Shown here: positions 23,054 to 37,000 of the stretch, one piece after another
Layout: every line of letters starts with the position of its first letter
Position numbering within the stretch: the first letter of the stretch is position 1
Source of the DNA: Liolophura sinensis
Taxonomy: Eukaryota > Mollusca > Polyplacophora > Chitonida > Chitonidae
Reading direction: 5' to 3'
NCBI RefSeq assembly: GCF_032854445.1
Contig: NC_088296.1
Coordinates: 18,653,485 to 18,717,484 of the forward strand
Length of the DNA stretch: 64,000 nt
Translations under genes and position numbers: made by a program
The notes under the pieces: model-generated
Database searches by the model: none
The model's input: the letters and a program-made list of their open reading frames with translations, nothing else
What the model was told of the DNA's origin: nothing

Positions 23054-23253
23054 NNNNNNNNNNNNNNNNNNNNNNNNNNNNNNNNNNNNNNNNNNNNNNN
23101 NNNNNNNNNNNNNNNNNNNNNNNNNNNNNNNNNNNNNNNNNNNNNNNNNNNNNNNNNNNNNNNNNNNNNNNNNNNNNNNNNNNNNNNNNNNNNNNNNNNN
23201 NNNNNNNNNNNNNNNNNNNNNNNNNNNNNNNNNNNNNNNNNNNNNNNNNNNNN
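23054..23253. other. assembly gap of 200 N
   Basis: Exactly 200 N. Left flank is B-downstream sequence; the right flank does not continue it, whereas A and B' downstream sequence does continue from the same point. The join is therefore a scaffolding choice. Confidence 0.98.
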
Positions 23254-25005
23254 AGGGTAATATCCTCCAGCAGTTTACGGTAATGTTCCCCAGCTGTTTA
23301 GCGTGTTATTCTGTGGTTGTTTCGGGCAATACTCTCATGTTGTTCAGGACAATACCCGCCGACTGGTCCTTTTAATTCTCACGAGCTTTTCCGACAATAC
23401 CGGGCAATTGCTCCGGGATATACATGCCAGGTGGTCCGGATACTACCCGCAGTATGATCAGGGATGCCACCGTTGAGCTGTTTACGTTGTTCGGATGACA
23501 GGTCTTCGGGCGATAACCGCAACGTGTTCTGGACGATGTCTTACGATATGGGGTTTTTATTTGTGTTTGTTGCCTTCTTGCCCCATTAGCTAGCCACTTA
23601 AGGAAGTACAGTGACTCAGGGCCCTTTCGCTAATGTGATTTAAGTTATAGTTCAAGCTGGCTAAATCTCCGCTTTTAATTGGGAAGATCTTCGAGCAGCC
23701 TGTGAATGGTGATGGTTTTCCCCTGCAGATATCTCCATGTCTGGAAGAGATCTCATCCAGTGTTTGAAAACGTTGAAGCACTGTACAAATCGGGTTTTTC
23801 GATTTGTTAAATGGGTAATTCTACTGGGCCTAAGGCCGGACGCCATACACAGTATGACTCTATGTCCACAAGGGATCAAATTCCTCTCAAGCCTTGACCA
23901 TCAAAGGCTAATATGCTCTCCACATGTGTTGAGGATGTGATGGACACATCTGATATGTTCTTTATTTTAGTGTTTTCCTTGTCATAAACTCCAAGGGACG
24001 TTCATGGTGTTGTAACTATTTTCAGGTATGCACGTGTAAGGTCGGTAAAGGTGGTAACATGGGGTTCAGAAACTTCAGGGCAGAAACAATGAAGCAAAAC
24101 TACAGCTTTTGGAATTCGAAGATAATCGGAATCGGAATGATATGTGTGTAATTAATAAATGGCAAGGATTCAGGTGGACCGAAAACTACATGAGGTGTGT
24201 AGGACTACATTGCCAATATCATAAGAGAGAGCAGGCTTTCTTAACTTTCGATATTTCGGTTATTTCAAAACATTTCCAAGAACGCTTGTGTTAAACAGTA
24301 AGGCCCTGACATCTTAGTCCAGATTGATTTATTCACTGTGAGCCATCACTCGAAGAGCCGTCTGATGGTTTGACGACTAACCTTTGAACAAGAATGTCAC
24401 GTGTTCTAAAAATGAATTACATCTCCCACTTTTTACCAGGACTAGTGATGTATCAGGCGAGGTTTCTCCAGCATTTTACTGCCCAAATTGGAGAAACAAT
24501 CTTAACTGCAGAGTAAACCACCAATTAAGTTATTGTTCTCATATTAGTGATGAAAGTACGATATATTTGTAGCTCAACTTTGGGGGCCAAATACTAACAG
24601 AGGAAACCAACCATATGCTCTAACTAGAACAAGATATTCACTTGCCCTACATACTTTGTGTCAGTCGTGTGTTCTGCTACACAAAGATAGTACAGGCAGA
24701 ACCGGTGACGATCAGACAAAAGGCGATGACAACAACATTGGCCATTTTAAAAAGGAAATTAAAAGCAATAGCAATGCCTCCTATCCAGAATGTTACCAGG
24801 TTCCTGTTATGTTACATTTTGTCTAAAGCAGTCTTGCTAGTTCTGCACAATGTTTACACAGGTGTATGAAGCGAAAGTTTTCTCCATGAAGAGACCCAAA
24901 GGAAGTAAAATAACAATTTAGCAAAACAGCTTATGAAAGTGTATTTACTTGGTTGTCCTTCCACCCCGTAGATAACCATTTTTTTTACTAGCTATTATTG
25001 GCTTT
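23254..25005. other. region without a recognised gene
   Basis: 23254-23560 looks like a degenerate tandem of CAATACCC-containing units. 23590-23730 is a decayed SINE family 1 copy. The rest shows only short frames with no domain. Confidence 0.5.
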
Positions 25006-25009
25006 AAAG

Positions 25010-25275
25010 ACGAGGAGTCTAATATACTATTTTGTGGTAGATCGACTCTTATACCATCAAAGCGCTGCTGTCAACAAAGCATGACGCCGAAGACACCAGA
25101 AATGACACACCACCCAGTCGCATTATACTGACATCGGACCATCTAGTCCTAGTTCCTTGCTCTAATCTTTCAGTACTGGGCACGAAGCAAGTCAAGAACT
25201 AGTATCAATTTTAAAGTCTGTGGTATGGCCCGGCCCGGCATTGATCCTATTTCTCAAGCCTTCGAGGTGGACACG
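25010..25275 (-). mobile_element. third interspersed repeat family, longer copy
   Basis: Contains CATTATACTGACATCGGACC and, at the right, GGCCCGGCATTGATCC...TTCGAGGTGGACACGCC, which on the minus strand looks like a tRNA-like head with a GGATCAATGCCGGGCC box. Related to family 2. Confidence 0.55.
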
Positions 25276-25593
25276 CCAATCAAAAGGGGTTCAACGCCAT
25301 TTGTAATCACGGAGTGTCTATTTTACACGATTCCGCTGTAAATGATATGATTTCATTCGGTTTGTAAGGGAAATCCCATTGCTGGCGTGGATGTGTAAAT
25401 CATCACTTCAATGTATCTACAGAAAAAAGTGTTCTGACAATAACGCCGTATTGTGGCCGCTTTTACACACAATTAATACATTTCAAATCTCTGGGGCATA
25501 AACTGATATGCCCTTTGCTTTACATCTAGCTGTACATATTATTTAGTATGCCTAGCAAAACAACACATCATTATCACCCATGGTCACTCTCAC

Positions 25594-26250
25594 TTCACCG
25601 TCACTCTCATAAGCAGACACCTTGCTCACTCTCGTTAGCGCACTTCACCAGAAATGATATAAACAGACACGTTACGCATTTCACCGTCACCCTCATAAGC
25701 AGACACCTTGCTCACTCTCGTTAGCGCACTTCACCAGAAATGATATAAACAGACACGTTACGCATTTCACCGTCACCCTCATAAGCAGACACCTTGCTCA
25801 CTCTCGTTAGCGCACTTCACCAGAAATGATATAAACAGACACGTTACGCATTTCACCGTCACCCTTATAAGCAGGCACCTTGCTCACTCCCGTTAGCGCA
25901 CTTCACCAGCAATGATATAAACAGACACGTTACGCATTTCACCGTCACCCTCATAAGCAGACACCTTGCTCACTCTCGTTAGCGCACTTCACCAGCGCTC
26001 AAGAAAGCAGGCACGTTACGCACTTCACCGTCACCCTCATAAGCAGACACCTTGCTCACCCTCGATAGCGCACTTCAGCGTCACCCTCAGAAGCAGACAC
26101 CTTAGCCCCTCTTGCTAGCGCACTTCACCACAACTCTCATAGACAGACACCTTGCTCACCTTGCGCAAGCCTAGTTCACCGTCACTCTCGTATGCAGACA
26201 CCTTAGTTACTCTCGCTAGAGGACTTCACCATCACTCTGGTAAACACACA
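25594..26250. repeat. 86-bp tandem repeat with degenerate end
   Basis: Units begin TTCACCGTCAC at 25594, 25680, 25766, 25852 and 25938, an exact 86-bp period, then decay into shorter CATAAGCAGACACCTTG units up to about 26250. No open frame is kept. Confidence 0.9.
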
Positions 26251-26360
26251 GTATAGTCATAGTCAGTTAAACAACCAATATTATCATAGTCAAACATTAC
26301 TCTCACGGTCATGAAATTGACACCACCGTGACTCCTACAAGGGGCTCCATTCTGACGCTA

Positions 26361-26634
26361 ATGTTTGTTTATTTATTTATTTGATTGGTGCTTTACGTCG
26401 TACTCAAGAATATTTCACTTATACGACGGCGGCCAGCATTACGGTGGGTGGAAACCGGGCAAAGCCCGGGGGAAACCCACGACCATCCGGAGGTTGCTGA
26501 CAGACCTGCCCACGTACGGGCCGGAGAGGAAGCCAGCATGAGCTGGACTTGAACTCAAAGCGACCGCATTGGTGAGAGACTCCTGGGTCATTACGCTGCG
26601 CTAGCGCGCGAACCAACTGATCCACGGAGGTCCC
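26361..26634 (-). mobile_element. full-length SINE family 1
   Basis: Tail TTTGTTTATTTATTTATTTG at left, head CCACGGAGGTCCC at right, flanked by CTGACGCT on both sides as an 8-bp target-site duplication. Confidence 0.9.
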
Positions 26635-26639
26635 TGACG

Positions 26640-27115
26640 CTTATAATCAGGTCCCACAGAGGCACTGACAGCCCAAAATGAAGAAGTAACATGTATATTT
26701 AAGCTAATTATTAAAATTCATACTTACTGCCATAAAATTCACAGAAAACAGAAACAGAAAGTCCAGTCTACACAACAGGCCGTTTTCAACAAACGTGCAG
26801 GGAGTTATTTTTTCGCAAGCACTTCGTCTACTTTATTCCACATAGCCCGCATAGTTGTTTGAACCCGTGCCAGTGTCAATAACTAAGGGGCCTGCATGCT
26901 GACCTTTGCAAAGTGGAACGTTTTAATTTATAATCATATTTACTGAGGCAGGTTCAGGCTTTGAAGAGTAAATATGGCTCATTATATCAAGGAACGTGAT
27001 GTTGGACATTGCTATCTTGAACAAAAGAAGATGAACTACGTACATGTGGCAACCCACTTGATATGAATACCCAGCTTTCAATCTCCAAAAGACTATACTG
27101 CAACAGACAATTTAA
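26640..27115. other. region without a recognised gene
   Basis: AT-rich, no coding or repeat signal seen. Confidence 0.5.
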
Positions 27116-27139
27116 GGATATCACTACGCAGGTAGAAAA

Positions 27140-27570
27140 TGTCAAACACTAATTCTCCACAGATGCTAACTGTCAAACACTAATTCTCCACAGCTACAAA
27201 TTGTCAAACACTAATTCTCCACAGCTGCAAATTGTCAAACACTAATTCTCCACAGCTGCAAATTGTCAAACACTAATTCTCCATAGCTACAAATTGTCAA
27301 ACACTAATTCTCCATAGCTACAAATTGTCAAACACTAATTCTCCACAGCCACAAATTGTCAAACACTAATTCTCCACAGCTGCAAATTGTCAAACACTAA
27401 TTCTCCACGGCTACAAATTGTCAAACACTAATTCTCCACAGCTACAAATTGTCAAGCACTAATTCTCCACATCTACAAATTGTCAAACACTAATTCTCCA
27501 CAGCCACAAATTGTCAAACACTAATTTTCCACAGCTGCTAATTGTCAAACGCTGATTCTCCACATCTACA
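27140..27570. repeat. 31-bp tandem repeat
   Basis: About 14 units of AATTGTCAAACACTAATT plus CTCCACAGCTACA, with variation concentrated in the last six bases (CTACAA, CTGCAA, CCACAA). Units are contiguous, without unique spacers. Confidence 0.95.
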
Positions 27571-27574
27571 AACC

Positions 27575-28560
27575 AAATGTGGTCAATCCCAAACTGAGAA
27601 TACACCATCAAGGCTGCCGTCGAGATGCCGGATAGAAAACATGATGTCAGTAGCTACATGATACTGTATTTTAAGGTACCATATTATAAGGCAGAACCAT
27701 ACAACATGTTGTGTTACTGTTAATATACATTGCACACAGTGTAGATGTCAACAATTAAGAACTCAATTAACATATTTAGTGCACATGTACTCGTGTTTTA
27801 CATGGAGTGCTTATAAATGCCGTTGAAATTCTTACATAAAGAGGCTTACTTTGTTGTTATTTGCCTGTGCATCTGAGTCTATCAGAATGACCGAGTTAGA
27901 AGTAAGCAATGCGTAGCTTCCTCAAAAAATATGCAAATACTGTCTGTTTATACTTGTGTGCAAAAACTTGAATACATGCATTTGGTTTTAATCTAGTGCG
28001 TGCAATTACGTGCAATCCTTCGGACAAAAGAATTCTAGGAAGATTGTTCTTCTTCACGTTTACTTCATTCTTTACGTCTAGCGGGTTATATCCCTTTCTA
28101 ATCTTTCTACTCTAGCATGCTACATTTTGTATCAGAACATCGAAGAGAGTCATGGCACTCTTTTGGCACGTACATGTAAGTTTGTGGTGGCGACCATAAA
28201 GTCATCCTCAAGATAAGGATGCACAATTCTCGTTCAAGAAGCTGACGGATATCTCTGTATCTATCTGAATTAATCCTGCACAATATAAATTTACTGAGAT
28301 ATAAAGAGGCCAGTTCCGTCCTCAAAATCCTCAATTTACTCTCGAAAGCTAACGCATTAAGTAACTACTGTCTCTGACTTGATGCTCCGTAACTGTCACT
28401 GCCACATAGACTAGAAACCCCAGACACAAGCGGCGGTCTGCCACGTTTACGCCCACGGGCATGTATCACATTTACTCTCTTACAGCAGACGTAATATTTA
28501 CTTTCAGAAACAGACGCCATATTTACTCTCACATGAGAGGCTCCATTTACTCTCACAAGC
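27575..28560. other. region without a recognised gene
   Basis: 28440-28590 carries loose repeats of TTTACTCTCACA-type, similar to the decayed end of the 86-bp array. No supported exon. Confidence 0.45.
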
Positions 28561-28590
28561 AGATGCCAAGTTGACTTTCACAAGATCACT

Positions 28591-28880
28591 TTATTCACTT
28601 CCATCAGCCTGCCCTGCCTCACTCATGCCTACAGATGGGTCAGTACATTTGACGGTGACTTGACGAGGAGAAGTTTGTTCGGCTGAAAAATGGCTGGACT
28701 GGCCGTCGCACCAGCTCGGAGTACCCATCGGCTCAACCACATGGAGAAAGGGATCAGTGTGCCTCAAATTTCCGTGCACGGGTACGCTCACACCGACGGA
28801 CGTTCTATCGTAACTGCACGGTGTATTTCCGCTGTACATGATCGAAATTGAACCGCGAAAGCGCTGGTTTAGGTCATTGC
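28591..28880 (-). CDS. possible exon, unknown product
   Basis: A minus-strand frame open from about 28880, with an ATG at 28839 (MYSGNTPCSYDRTSV) and a stop at 28591. Its base composition is higher in GC than the surroundings and its amino-acid make-up is balanced, as in real coding sequence. No domain recognised; no paralog in the window. Confidence 0.25.
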
Positions 28881-28884
28881 ACGG

Positions 28885-29070
28885 AGAGTGGCATCAACAG
28901 GGTCTCGGTCACTGGGCTATGACCCCGCTTCCGCCCCCGCCCCCGCCGCCGCTGCAGCTGTTGGCGAGGTGGCTGGCGGCCGGTACGAGGCATGGTCCTG
29001 TGTCGTCCCCGCGTGTGTACGTGGGTCGATATACGTGTGGTTTGGTGGAATGTCTGGTGGCGAAACAGAG
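28885..29070. other. GC- and CpG-rich segment
   Basis: Contains CCGCCCCCGCCCCCGCCGCC and many CpG dinucleotides in an otherwise AT-rich window. Open in more than one frame: on the plus strand a frame ends at a GTGAGT donor-like site at 29070; on the minus strand a Pro/Ala-rich frame reads SPPDIPPNHTYIDP. Could be a CpG island or promoter, or an exon. Confidence 0.35.
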
Positions 29071-29099
29071 TGAGTGAATCTACCCCAGACAACGTATAT

Positions 29100-30026
29100 T
29101 TTTAGGATTCTAACCCCGGTGTGTGTGTGTGTGCGTGTCCGCGTGAGTGCGTGTGTGTGCGCGGGAGCGTGTCTGCGTCTATGTACATGGCCAATTTTTT
29201 TTCAATGACAACACTAGGTCGTCTATCGGAGAAGTTCGATTACACGATGTATTTTGTTGCCTAATTCACCTAGCCTTATTAGAACAAGCCCTGTAGGGCT
29301 ACACATGTAGGCATTTAGCTGTGAAGTAAACACTCTGACTGTCTGTTTGTCCGTCTGTCTGCCTCTAGTTTAATTCTCTACGCAACTATGAATCTAACTG
29401 ACGTCATACTTGGCTCGAGTGCAATAAGTTTCTGAGAACCGAAGGAAGGACAGTTTCGAGTATCGGTAAGTTGGGTTTGCAAATTAGGCATTGATGACGT
29501 CACATATATTCTCCTTAGATATGGCTTGGTTGTCCTCAAGCCGTATATACATCTGGGCTCTGTTTCTCAAAAGTGCCTTTACTTTAAGACGGAACGAAAT
29601 TTACGAGAGATTAACTCTTTGCTATGTCGGTTTTCTCAAAGCTCGTTTTAAATCTCGCCGGTGGACGTATCTTGTACCAAGCAGCAACGGCCTGATTTTG
29701 GACTGGGATTGTTAAATGGCAAATGGGAAAAAGCGTATACCGCACTCACGAGCAAACAGCAACAATAACAACATAAGCTTTAGCGAAAGGCTGTTACGTG
29801 CGTGAATACTTCCCTGGTGCATTTTCAGTAGCAGTTTATTGAATAATGCTTTATGTTTATCGCGTAGTACGTGGACCTATTTGCGGTCGTATTTGCACAT
29901 TTTTAACGGCAACGACCTGATTTACTACCTCCGAGTTAGCAAAATATCGCACGACAAATGTACGATCAAAAATGTCTCATGAAACTGGATCCAGATCTCA
30001 GAACATTCCTAACGATCATACAAAAG
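29100..30026. other. region without a recognised gene upstream of A'
   Basis: 29115-29185 is an alternating GT/GC tract. The remainder has one 74-codon frame (29491) with no domain. Confidence 0.4.
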
Positions 30027-30640
30027 CTATAAATACACAAGCTCTATATACACAAGATCTACATACACAAGATCTACATACACAAACTCAACATAAACAA
30101 ACTCTACATACACACGTTCTACATACACATGCTCTACATACACAACCTCTACATACACAAACTCTACACACACAAACTGTACATACGCAAGCTCTACATA
30201 CACAAGCTCTACATATACAACATCTACATACACAAACTCTACCTACACTAACTCTACATACACAAGATCTACATATACAAGATCTACACACACAGGCTCC
30301 ACATACACTAACTCTACATACACAAGATCTACATATACAAGATCTACACACACAAGCTCAACATACACAAGTTCTACATACACAAAATCAACATACACAA
30401 AATCTACATACACAAGCTCTACATACACAAGCTCTACATACACAAACTCTACATACACAGGATCAACGTGCAAAGCTCCACATACACAATCTCTACATAC
30501 ACAAACTCTACATACACAAGCTCTACATACTCAAGCTCCACATACACAAGCTCTACATACACAAGCTCTACATACACAAGCTCTACATACATAAGCTCTA
30601 CATACACAAACTCTACATACACAAACTCTACATACATAAG
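30027..30640. repeat. 15-bp minisatellite, complete copy
   Basis: About 40 units of CTCTACATACACAAG type; from 30122 it equals positions 1-519 base for base with few if any changes. Confidence 0.95.
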
Positions 30641-32341
30641 AACGCCAAAATGGCTTTCTGGCAATACAGCATTTTCTGGCAATTAAACTACATTCCTCAG
30701 ACATTTGATACCCATTAGTGCTCTTAGAACATATTCCTGACATAGATCATTTCAAAGAGCATTGAACTGGTTATAAAAATTATACAACTGTCAATTTTTT
30801 TTTGTGTGTAACGTGCCTGTAAATGTAAAGAACGCTTTCTTGTTTGTGGCGGGTTTATTCATCTGTCAGACCTCGCCTTCGCAAATCTTTGTGAGTGAAC
30901 TGTTCTCAGCTTTTGAATTGCATCATTATCCGGTATTAAAAGGTAAGAAGAGCTTTGTTTCTAACTAAGAAAAAGTGATGGATACACGACGGTTTGTGAA
31001 GGAGGGCACAAACACTGAATATACTTTTCTCCCCTGAACCAGGAAGAGTATAAAAATTACCTTTGTGATTTCTAAAGTATAATATAATCTTTAAAACTGA
31101 CCCACAATACACATGGGTGTGCAGCCAATGTTACCTTCAGGAATACGCAAAGACTTTGAATTAAATTGAATGAAACCTTTTATTAAACTTTTACAGTGCA
31201 GTTTTCACACTCTAGAGGACGCCCAAGTGTTGCTCTTTAGCCTTGCGTAATGTTATGTAAAGTTATGTAAAACGTGGGAACGTTGTACATAAATGTGAAT
31301 GATAGTTTAAACTGTGACGTTCTAGAGAGGTCTATATTAGGTTATAGAGTAAGACTGTGTGGACGGTTTTTCAGCACATATACTATATGTAGTAAGATAA
31401 ACAATTCTGTATCTTGCAGTGGGTATAACAAGCCATTTCCAGGTTTGCCGGAATGTGTTGATGCTATGATTCCATTACCGGTTTATCCTGCCAGGTGCTC
31501 TAGGTAAAACAATCACAGAAAAGCTGAGAGCACACCACAAAGTCAATCGCCTTGATGATCTGCTGGTTGCATCCTGAAATACCGATTTTCATTGTTTTAT
31601 TACATCTGAACGTTACAGTCATCATATAGGATTGCCCAGTTGTGGGTATTCCTTCTTAATTTACCATGATGAGATCGCATCGAAGCTAAAATCAGAAGGA
31701 TCTTCGTGTCTATTGGCTCTATGCTTACAGTGCAGTTTGTTACCGATGACGGTAGTTGTTACATTTCAACCACTTGTGCTAAACGTTAACAAAGCCAGAA
31801 AGAAAAACTTATCTGCCTTCCATGTACCCTGACATTTTGTTAGCTTGACTCGTCCGTAAGAAGTTGAAACCTGATCCATCGATTTCCAGGACCATTACGA
31901 ACATTTCAGTCTGCCCTGATTGCAGATTACAGCCTATACGCTGCAATTAGCGCTGGTACATTAGGGATTTTGGAACAACTTTACAATTTTCGTTTGATCA
32001 TATACAGTCCCACTGTATAAATGTAAGTCGGTTTACGTCGGATGGAAATACAGAAGTTGGAGGATTCCCTTATAAGAAGGTTTATCAGTCTTTTTCCTGG
32101 GACTTGCTCCAAAGATGAAGATGAAGATGACAGTGTATTATTTTCCAAGAATACAGGCATAAATTCCTAGTTGGTGCGCTTTTTTTCGGAATTTGCTCCA
32201 AGCATCTGTGATATAGCCTATCAAGAAGATCGACATATATAGTGTGCTACTTTCCATCTAAGATATCGTTCTTGGAAGTAAAACTAGAGCTTGCCAGGCT
32301 TGGTAAGAACTCCTTGGAGTAAAAACGTACATGAGTCCGCC

Positions 32342-34011
32342 ATGAGAGACTTTCTGCTGTTTTCCGTAGGTGTTGTCTTTCTCCTGGGAGTCGCCTTGTC
32401 CCAACGTAAGTCCAAAAAAAAAACAAAAAAAAAACAACAGAGTGAAATCCTAGTTGTTAGTCCGAGGATGTCCTGACGTTAGGTATGGCAAAGTTTTGTT
32501 CATTTGTAGACGCGCTACATTTTAAAAGCTGATGCAATTGCGGGGGCAATTTTTCACGGCTTTTTTTGTACTGTCTACGGCTTTAAATATGCTACCACAC
32601 AATCATGTTATTTACATATTTGTCTGCTAATTTACGGCAAGCACTGCGTTAATCGGTTATTTCCAACGCTACGTAGGCCTGAGATCCATTGGTTTTGCTC
32701 AAGGAGACCTCGACTTATTTGAGTAGGTGAGTGAGTGCTTGGGGTTTAACGTCGTACTTAACAAATTTTCAGTCATATAACGATGAAGGAATCCTTAGAG
32801 TGCATGTAATGTGTCTCCTTATTGCAGAACGGATGTCCACCGCTCTTTTATGTAGTCCTGCTTCACTGAGACGGCTTACCGATGGCAAGTAAGCCGCACT
32901 GCCCGAGCCATTATACTTATACGGGTCAACCAGTCGTTGCACTATCCCTTTCATGCTGAACGCCAGGAGAAGAAGTTACAACTTCCTCTTTTAAGGTGTT
33001 AGGTGTGACTCGACCCAGGATTGACCCTAAATCTACCGCCCCCGAAGCGGACACCCTACAAACTTTGCTATCTCGACTTATTTGACAAGGGGAGATAACT
33101 GCGTGTTTTTGAAAGACGGACGTTTTGATTTTTTTCGGGGTAGGGGTGGGGAGAGAGGGCCACCTTTGTCGGAACAAAATTTTGTAAAGCCGAATGTCAG
33201 GGCGATCTCGCACTGTTCGTTGTCTCCTGTTCTATACATGGTGTACATGTGGCATTAATTTTGTTCATAAACTTTTATAGTATTTACTTTCTGCGTCGGG
33301 TAGCACAGCGAAATGTCGAAGAAGGGAGTATATCTTGCTTTGGACTCACAGTCGAGACGTCACCAGATAAATGTCACAGAACTTTCGTGGTGACAACTCG
33401 ACTTCATTCTGTATGTATGTAAATATATGCATCAATAGGGCTTTACATTGTACTTAACAACTTGTCAGTCACATGACGCTGACGAGTCAATAGGAGTGTG
33501 TAGGAGTGTGTACGTATATCGTGTCTAAGCCGCTACTGAATTTTCATCGAAGTCTAAGCCACCGGGGAGGACACTCTGCTCAGCCACATTATACTGACAA
33601 TGGGCCAATCTGTCTTCTTAACTTGCTCTAGCCACTCAGTGCTGAGTGCCATTGGAGGCAGCAGACTTCATAATGAAGAAATATATTGCCTGTCAAATTG
33701 AAAGTTTTCTCAGAGGTACTCTAGGGATTTGTTTCTTCTTTTGGTTACAGGAAATCGTTGTCTCCAGTTTACATGTGGATATTTAACGAGATGCAACAGT
33801 GTTACTGATGACAACAATGAAACAGTCTCAATGTGTGTGTGTAGGAACGAAACTAGAGACCAGACCTGGGAACTGGTGTCGTACGAATCGTTGTTGTACT
33901 GTAGAGGTTAGTATGTATGTATGTATGTATGTATGTATGTATGTATGTATGTATGTATGTATGTATGTATGTATGTATGTATGTATGTATGTATGTATGT
34001 ATGTATGTATG

Positions 34012-34045
<34 letters not shown>

Positions 34046-37000
34046 TGTATGTATGTATGTGTGTATGGGTTTTACGTTGCACTTATCAATTTATAGGCGC
34101 GTGCACATATGCTGTGTCTTCTTGTGACATGGCGAATTAATACCGGCGAAATACTGCCACCCCTAATGTGTCATGCCAAAGACACCAGACATAACACCCA
34201 CCAAGTCACATTGTCCTGACACCGGGCCAAACAGTCCTGTTTCCTTACTGTATACATGAGCCAGTTTGGATTGGAATACTTAATTAATTGAATAAATTTC
34301 AAAGAAATTTCTTATTAACAAGGCTGTATTGTGTACAGTATCAGTGGAGCAAATTGGGTTGACTGATTGATTAACTGATGTTTAACGCCGTGCTCAAGAG
34401 TGTTTCACTTGTGCAAAAAACTCGGATAAAACCATTGATCTTCGGCAGATCATACACAAACTTCTTGACATAAAGCTGCAGTCAAGTCGCAACAAGTCAG
34501 CGCTTTGAGCATCTGAGCCATCGAGACCCCTTAGATTTTTTATTTATTTATTTGATGTTTTATTCGGGTATCAAGAATATTTCACTTATACATGTACAAT
34601 GACGGTCAGCATTATGGTGTGGGAAAACTCATGACCATTCGCAGGTTGCTGCAGGACCTTCCCATGTACGGCCGGAGATAAGGCCGGCATGAGTTTGATG
34701 TGAACTCATACCGACCACATGGTGAGAGGATCCTGTGTCACTGTGTTGCACTAGCGCGCTAACCACTAGGGCACAAAGGTGATGCTAGGCAGCTTTGAGT
34801 ACGTGGCAATTCTCTTGACGTGGCTGTCGTTAACAACTCAGCAAAACAAGACTTAATTTGACAAGTTGTGCTTTTTCCTACAGAACACTGCTCTTATGAA
34901 AATTCGACTTGTACGGAGAACACAACCTGCAAAGCTATACCTGAGAAAACCGATGTCTTCAGATGCCTCTGTGAACAAGGCTTCAAAAGGTCAAATATTG
35001 GGCAGTGTGTAGGTATGTAAACATTTTGGCTCATTAGAAATATATGGCAACTATAGTAAAACTGGCATCCAGGCTATCTATGGCCACCATTCACATAGCC
35101 TCATTTATATTTTGGGGCCTCTGTGGCTCAGTCGGTTAGCGCGCTAGCGCAGCGTAATGACCCAGGAGCCTTTCACCAATGCGGTCGCTGTGAGTTCAAG
35201 TCCAGCTCATGCTGGCTTCCTCTCCGGCCGTAAGTGGGAAGGTCTGCCAGCAACCTGCGGATGATCGTGGGTTTCCACCCACCATAATGCTGGCCGCCGT
35301 CGTATAAGTGAAATATTCTTGAGTACGGCGTAAAACACCAATCAAATAAATAAATAAAAAAATCATTTATATTTAAACCCTTAAGGCTTAAAGGCTTTGC
35401 AAGAAATAAGATGAAATGCTGTGCTAATTCCTGGACTGTGTTATCATTTTTCCTACAAATAAGGAGCGATAAGAGTCACATGTTTTTGTTTACTAAAAGT
35501 TCTAACCAATGGCAGATCTGACAACACATAAGTTAGTGAGGATTTTTTACTATTGTTTTTTTTAGTACAAAATGAAGATTTACCCTGTTACAGTTGATGT
35601 GTTCCTGTGGTACACATTTTGTGTATTTTCTGTAAACAATTAGTTATGGAAACAGATACGTATATTCCTTTGTTTCAACTGTCAGTTAACATCACTGAAG
35701 TCACCGAGAGAGGAAAAAATTGTTACCTCCTATTTTGTTGTTTAACTTTTGGTAGAGATTCCGAGTCCTCAACACCATTTTTGACTTAAGTAAAAATTTT
35801 AAATTGTGATATATTTACCTTTCCTTAATACTTGCTAGGTGTTCTCAACTCACCCCAAAATAAGCGCTTCAATAAAATTTTTTTTATTTGAACGAAGTCA
35901 AAAACGACTCTGGAACTTGACCAAAGGGATAATTTGCCCTGAGTCAATATACCGTGACTGGGTCTACCAGCAGGAGAAAAACAAAAAAAAAAATATCCCT
36001 GACGTGAAAAAAAAGGTAACGTCCAGTGATTTTTTTAAAAACTGTGTTAAACAACGAATCAAATGAAATAAATCACACGTACAGACAAGACTCTAATGGA
36101 AATAATTCCTATATGTTGTTGTGTATTGCAGATGTTGACGAATGCATGAGCAATCCCGGCATATGTGGACAGAACGGGGTGTGTACAAACACAGTCGGGA
36201 ACTACACCTGTGATTGTGAGGAAGGGTTTACGTCAGGAGAGGACCACGGACAAGGTTGTGTTGCCGGTAAGCCAGGTATTTTTGCTCCATGATTATCACT
36301 GACAATCTTTACAACATGAATGTATGACAGTGTTCTTCCGAGAGATGGGCTTTGTAAGCTAAGGAATGGCTTTCGTGATTCCAAGCATGAGATTTTTAAA
36401 AAGTAGCTGTACTGTGCTGCCGTTTTCATTGATGAGATTTACAGCACAGAGTATGGTGATTTTGTTTCCATTCGCAAAAATTTACAGCACAGAGTATGGT
36501 GTTTTGTTTCCATTTGCAAAGATTTACACCACAGAGTATGGTGTTTTGTTTCCATTCGCAAAGATTTACACCACAGAGTAAGGTGGTTTGGTGGAATAAG
36601 TTTTGAACTACTTGGCACAGATCATGGTGTGGAACTAAACCTGTAACTGTGGGGACGAGTTTGCATCAGTTAATAGATTTCATTGCTCTTACTGGCTGTG
36701 AGGTCTTTCTAACTAGTGCACTCGTCCTATGACTGAAAAATTGCGAAATACGAAGTTAAACCCAAAGTGCCCAGTCACTGTAACTGGTACAGGTATCGTC
36801 CACCATAATTCTGACCGAGTATAGCTGCCTATGATTCAATACCCCTAATACCTAATTATATCATCGGCTGTTAGTCGCTATGGCATTTCTGGTAAAATCC
36901 GGGTTCATGCGTCGTTGCTGTTTTAGCAAGGTGTATATTCTGTAGTCAAGAATACTTGACATGATTTTCATCATAGTACGAAGCCCATAGAAGATGAGAC

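Noticed and set aside
23054-23253. Open frame running through the N gap
   Set aside because: Composed of unknown bases; no evidence of coding.
27140-27570. CRISPR-like array
   Set aside because: Units are contiguous 31-bp repeats with no unique spacers, in animal nuclear DNA.
28885-29070. Eph-receptor-like TYIDP motif on the minus strand
   Set aside because: Only a five-residue match; the flanking sequence does not follow the Eph juxtamembrane pattern and a stop comes soon after.
29972-30718. 248-codon plus-strand open frame rich in HTQ repeats
   Set aside because: It is the 15-bp minisatellite read as codons; several other frames on both strands are equally open and there is no splice or start context.
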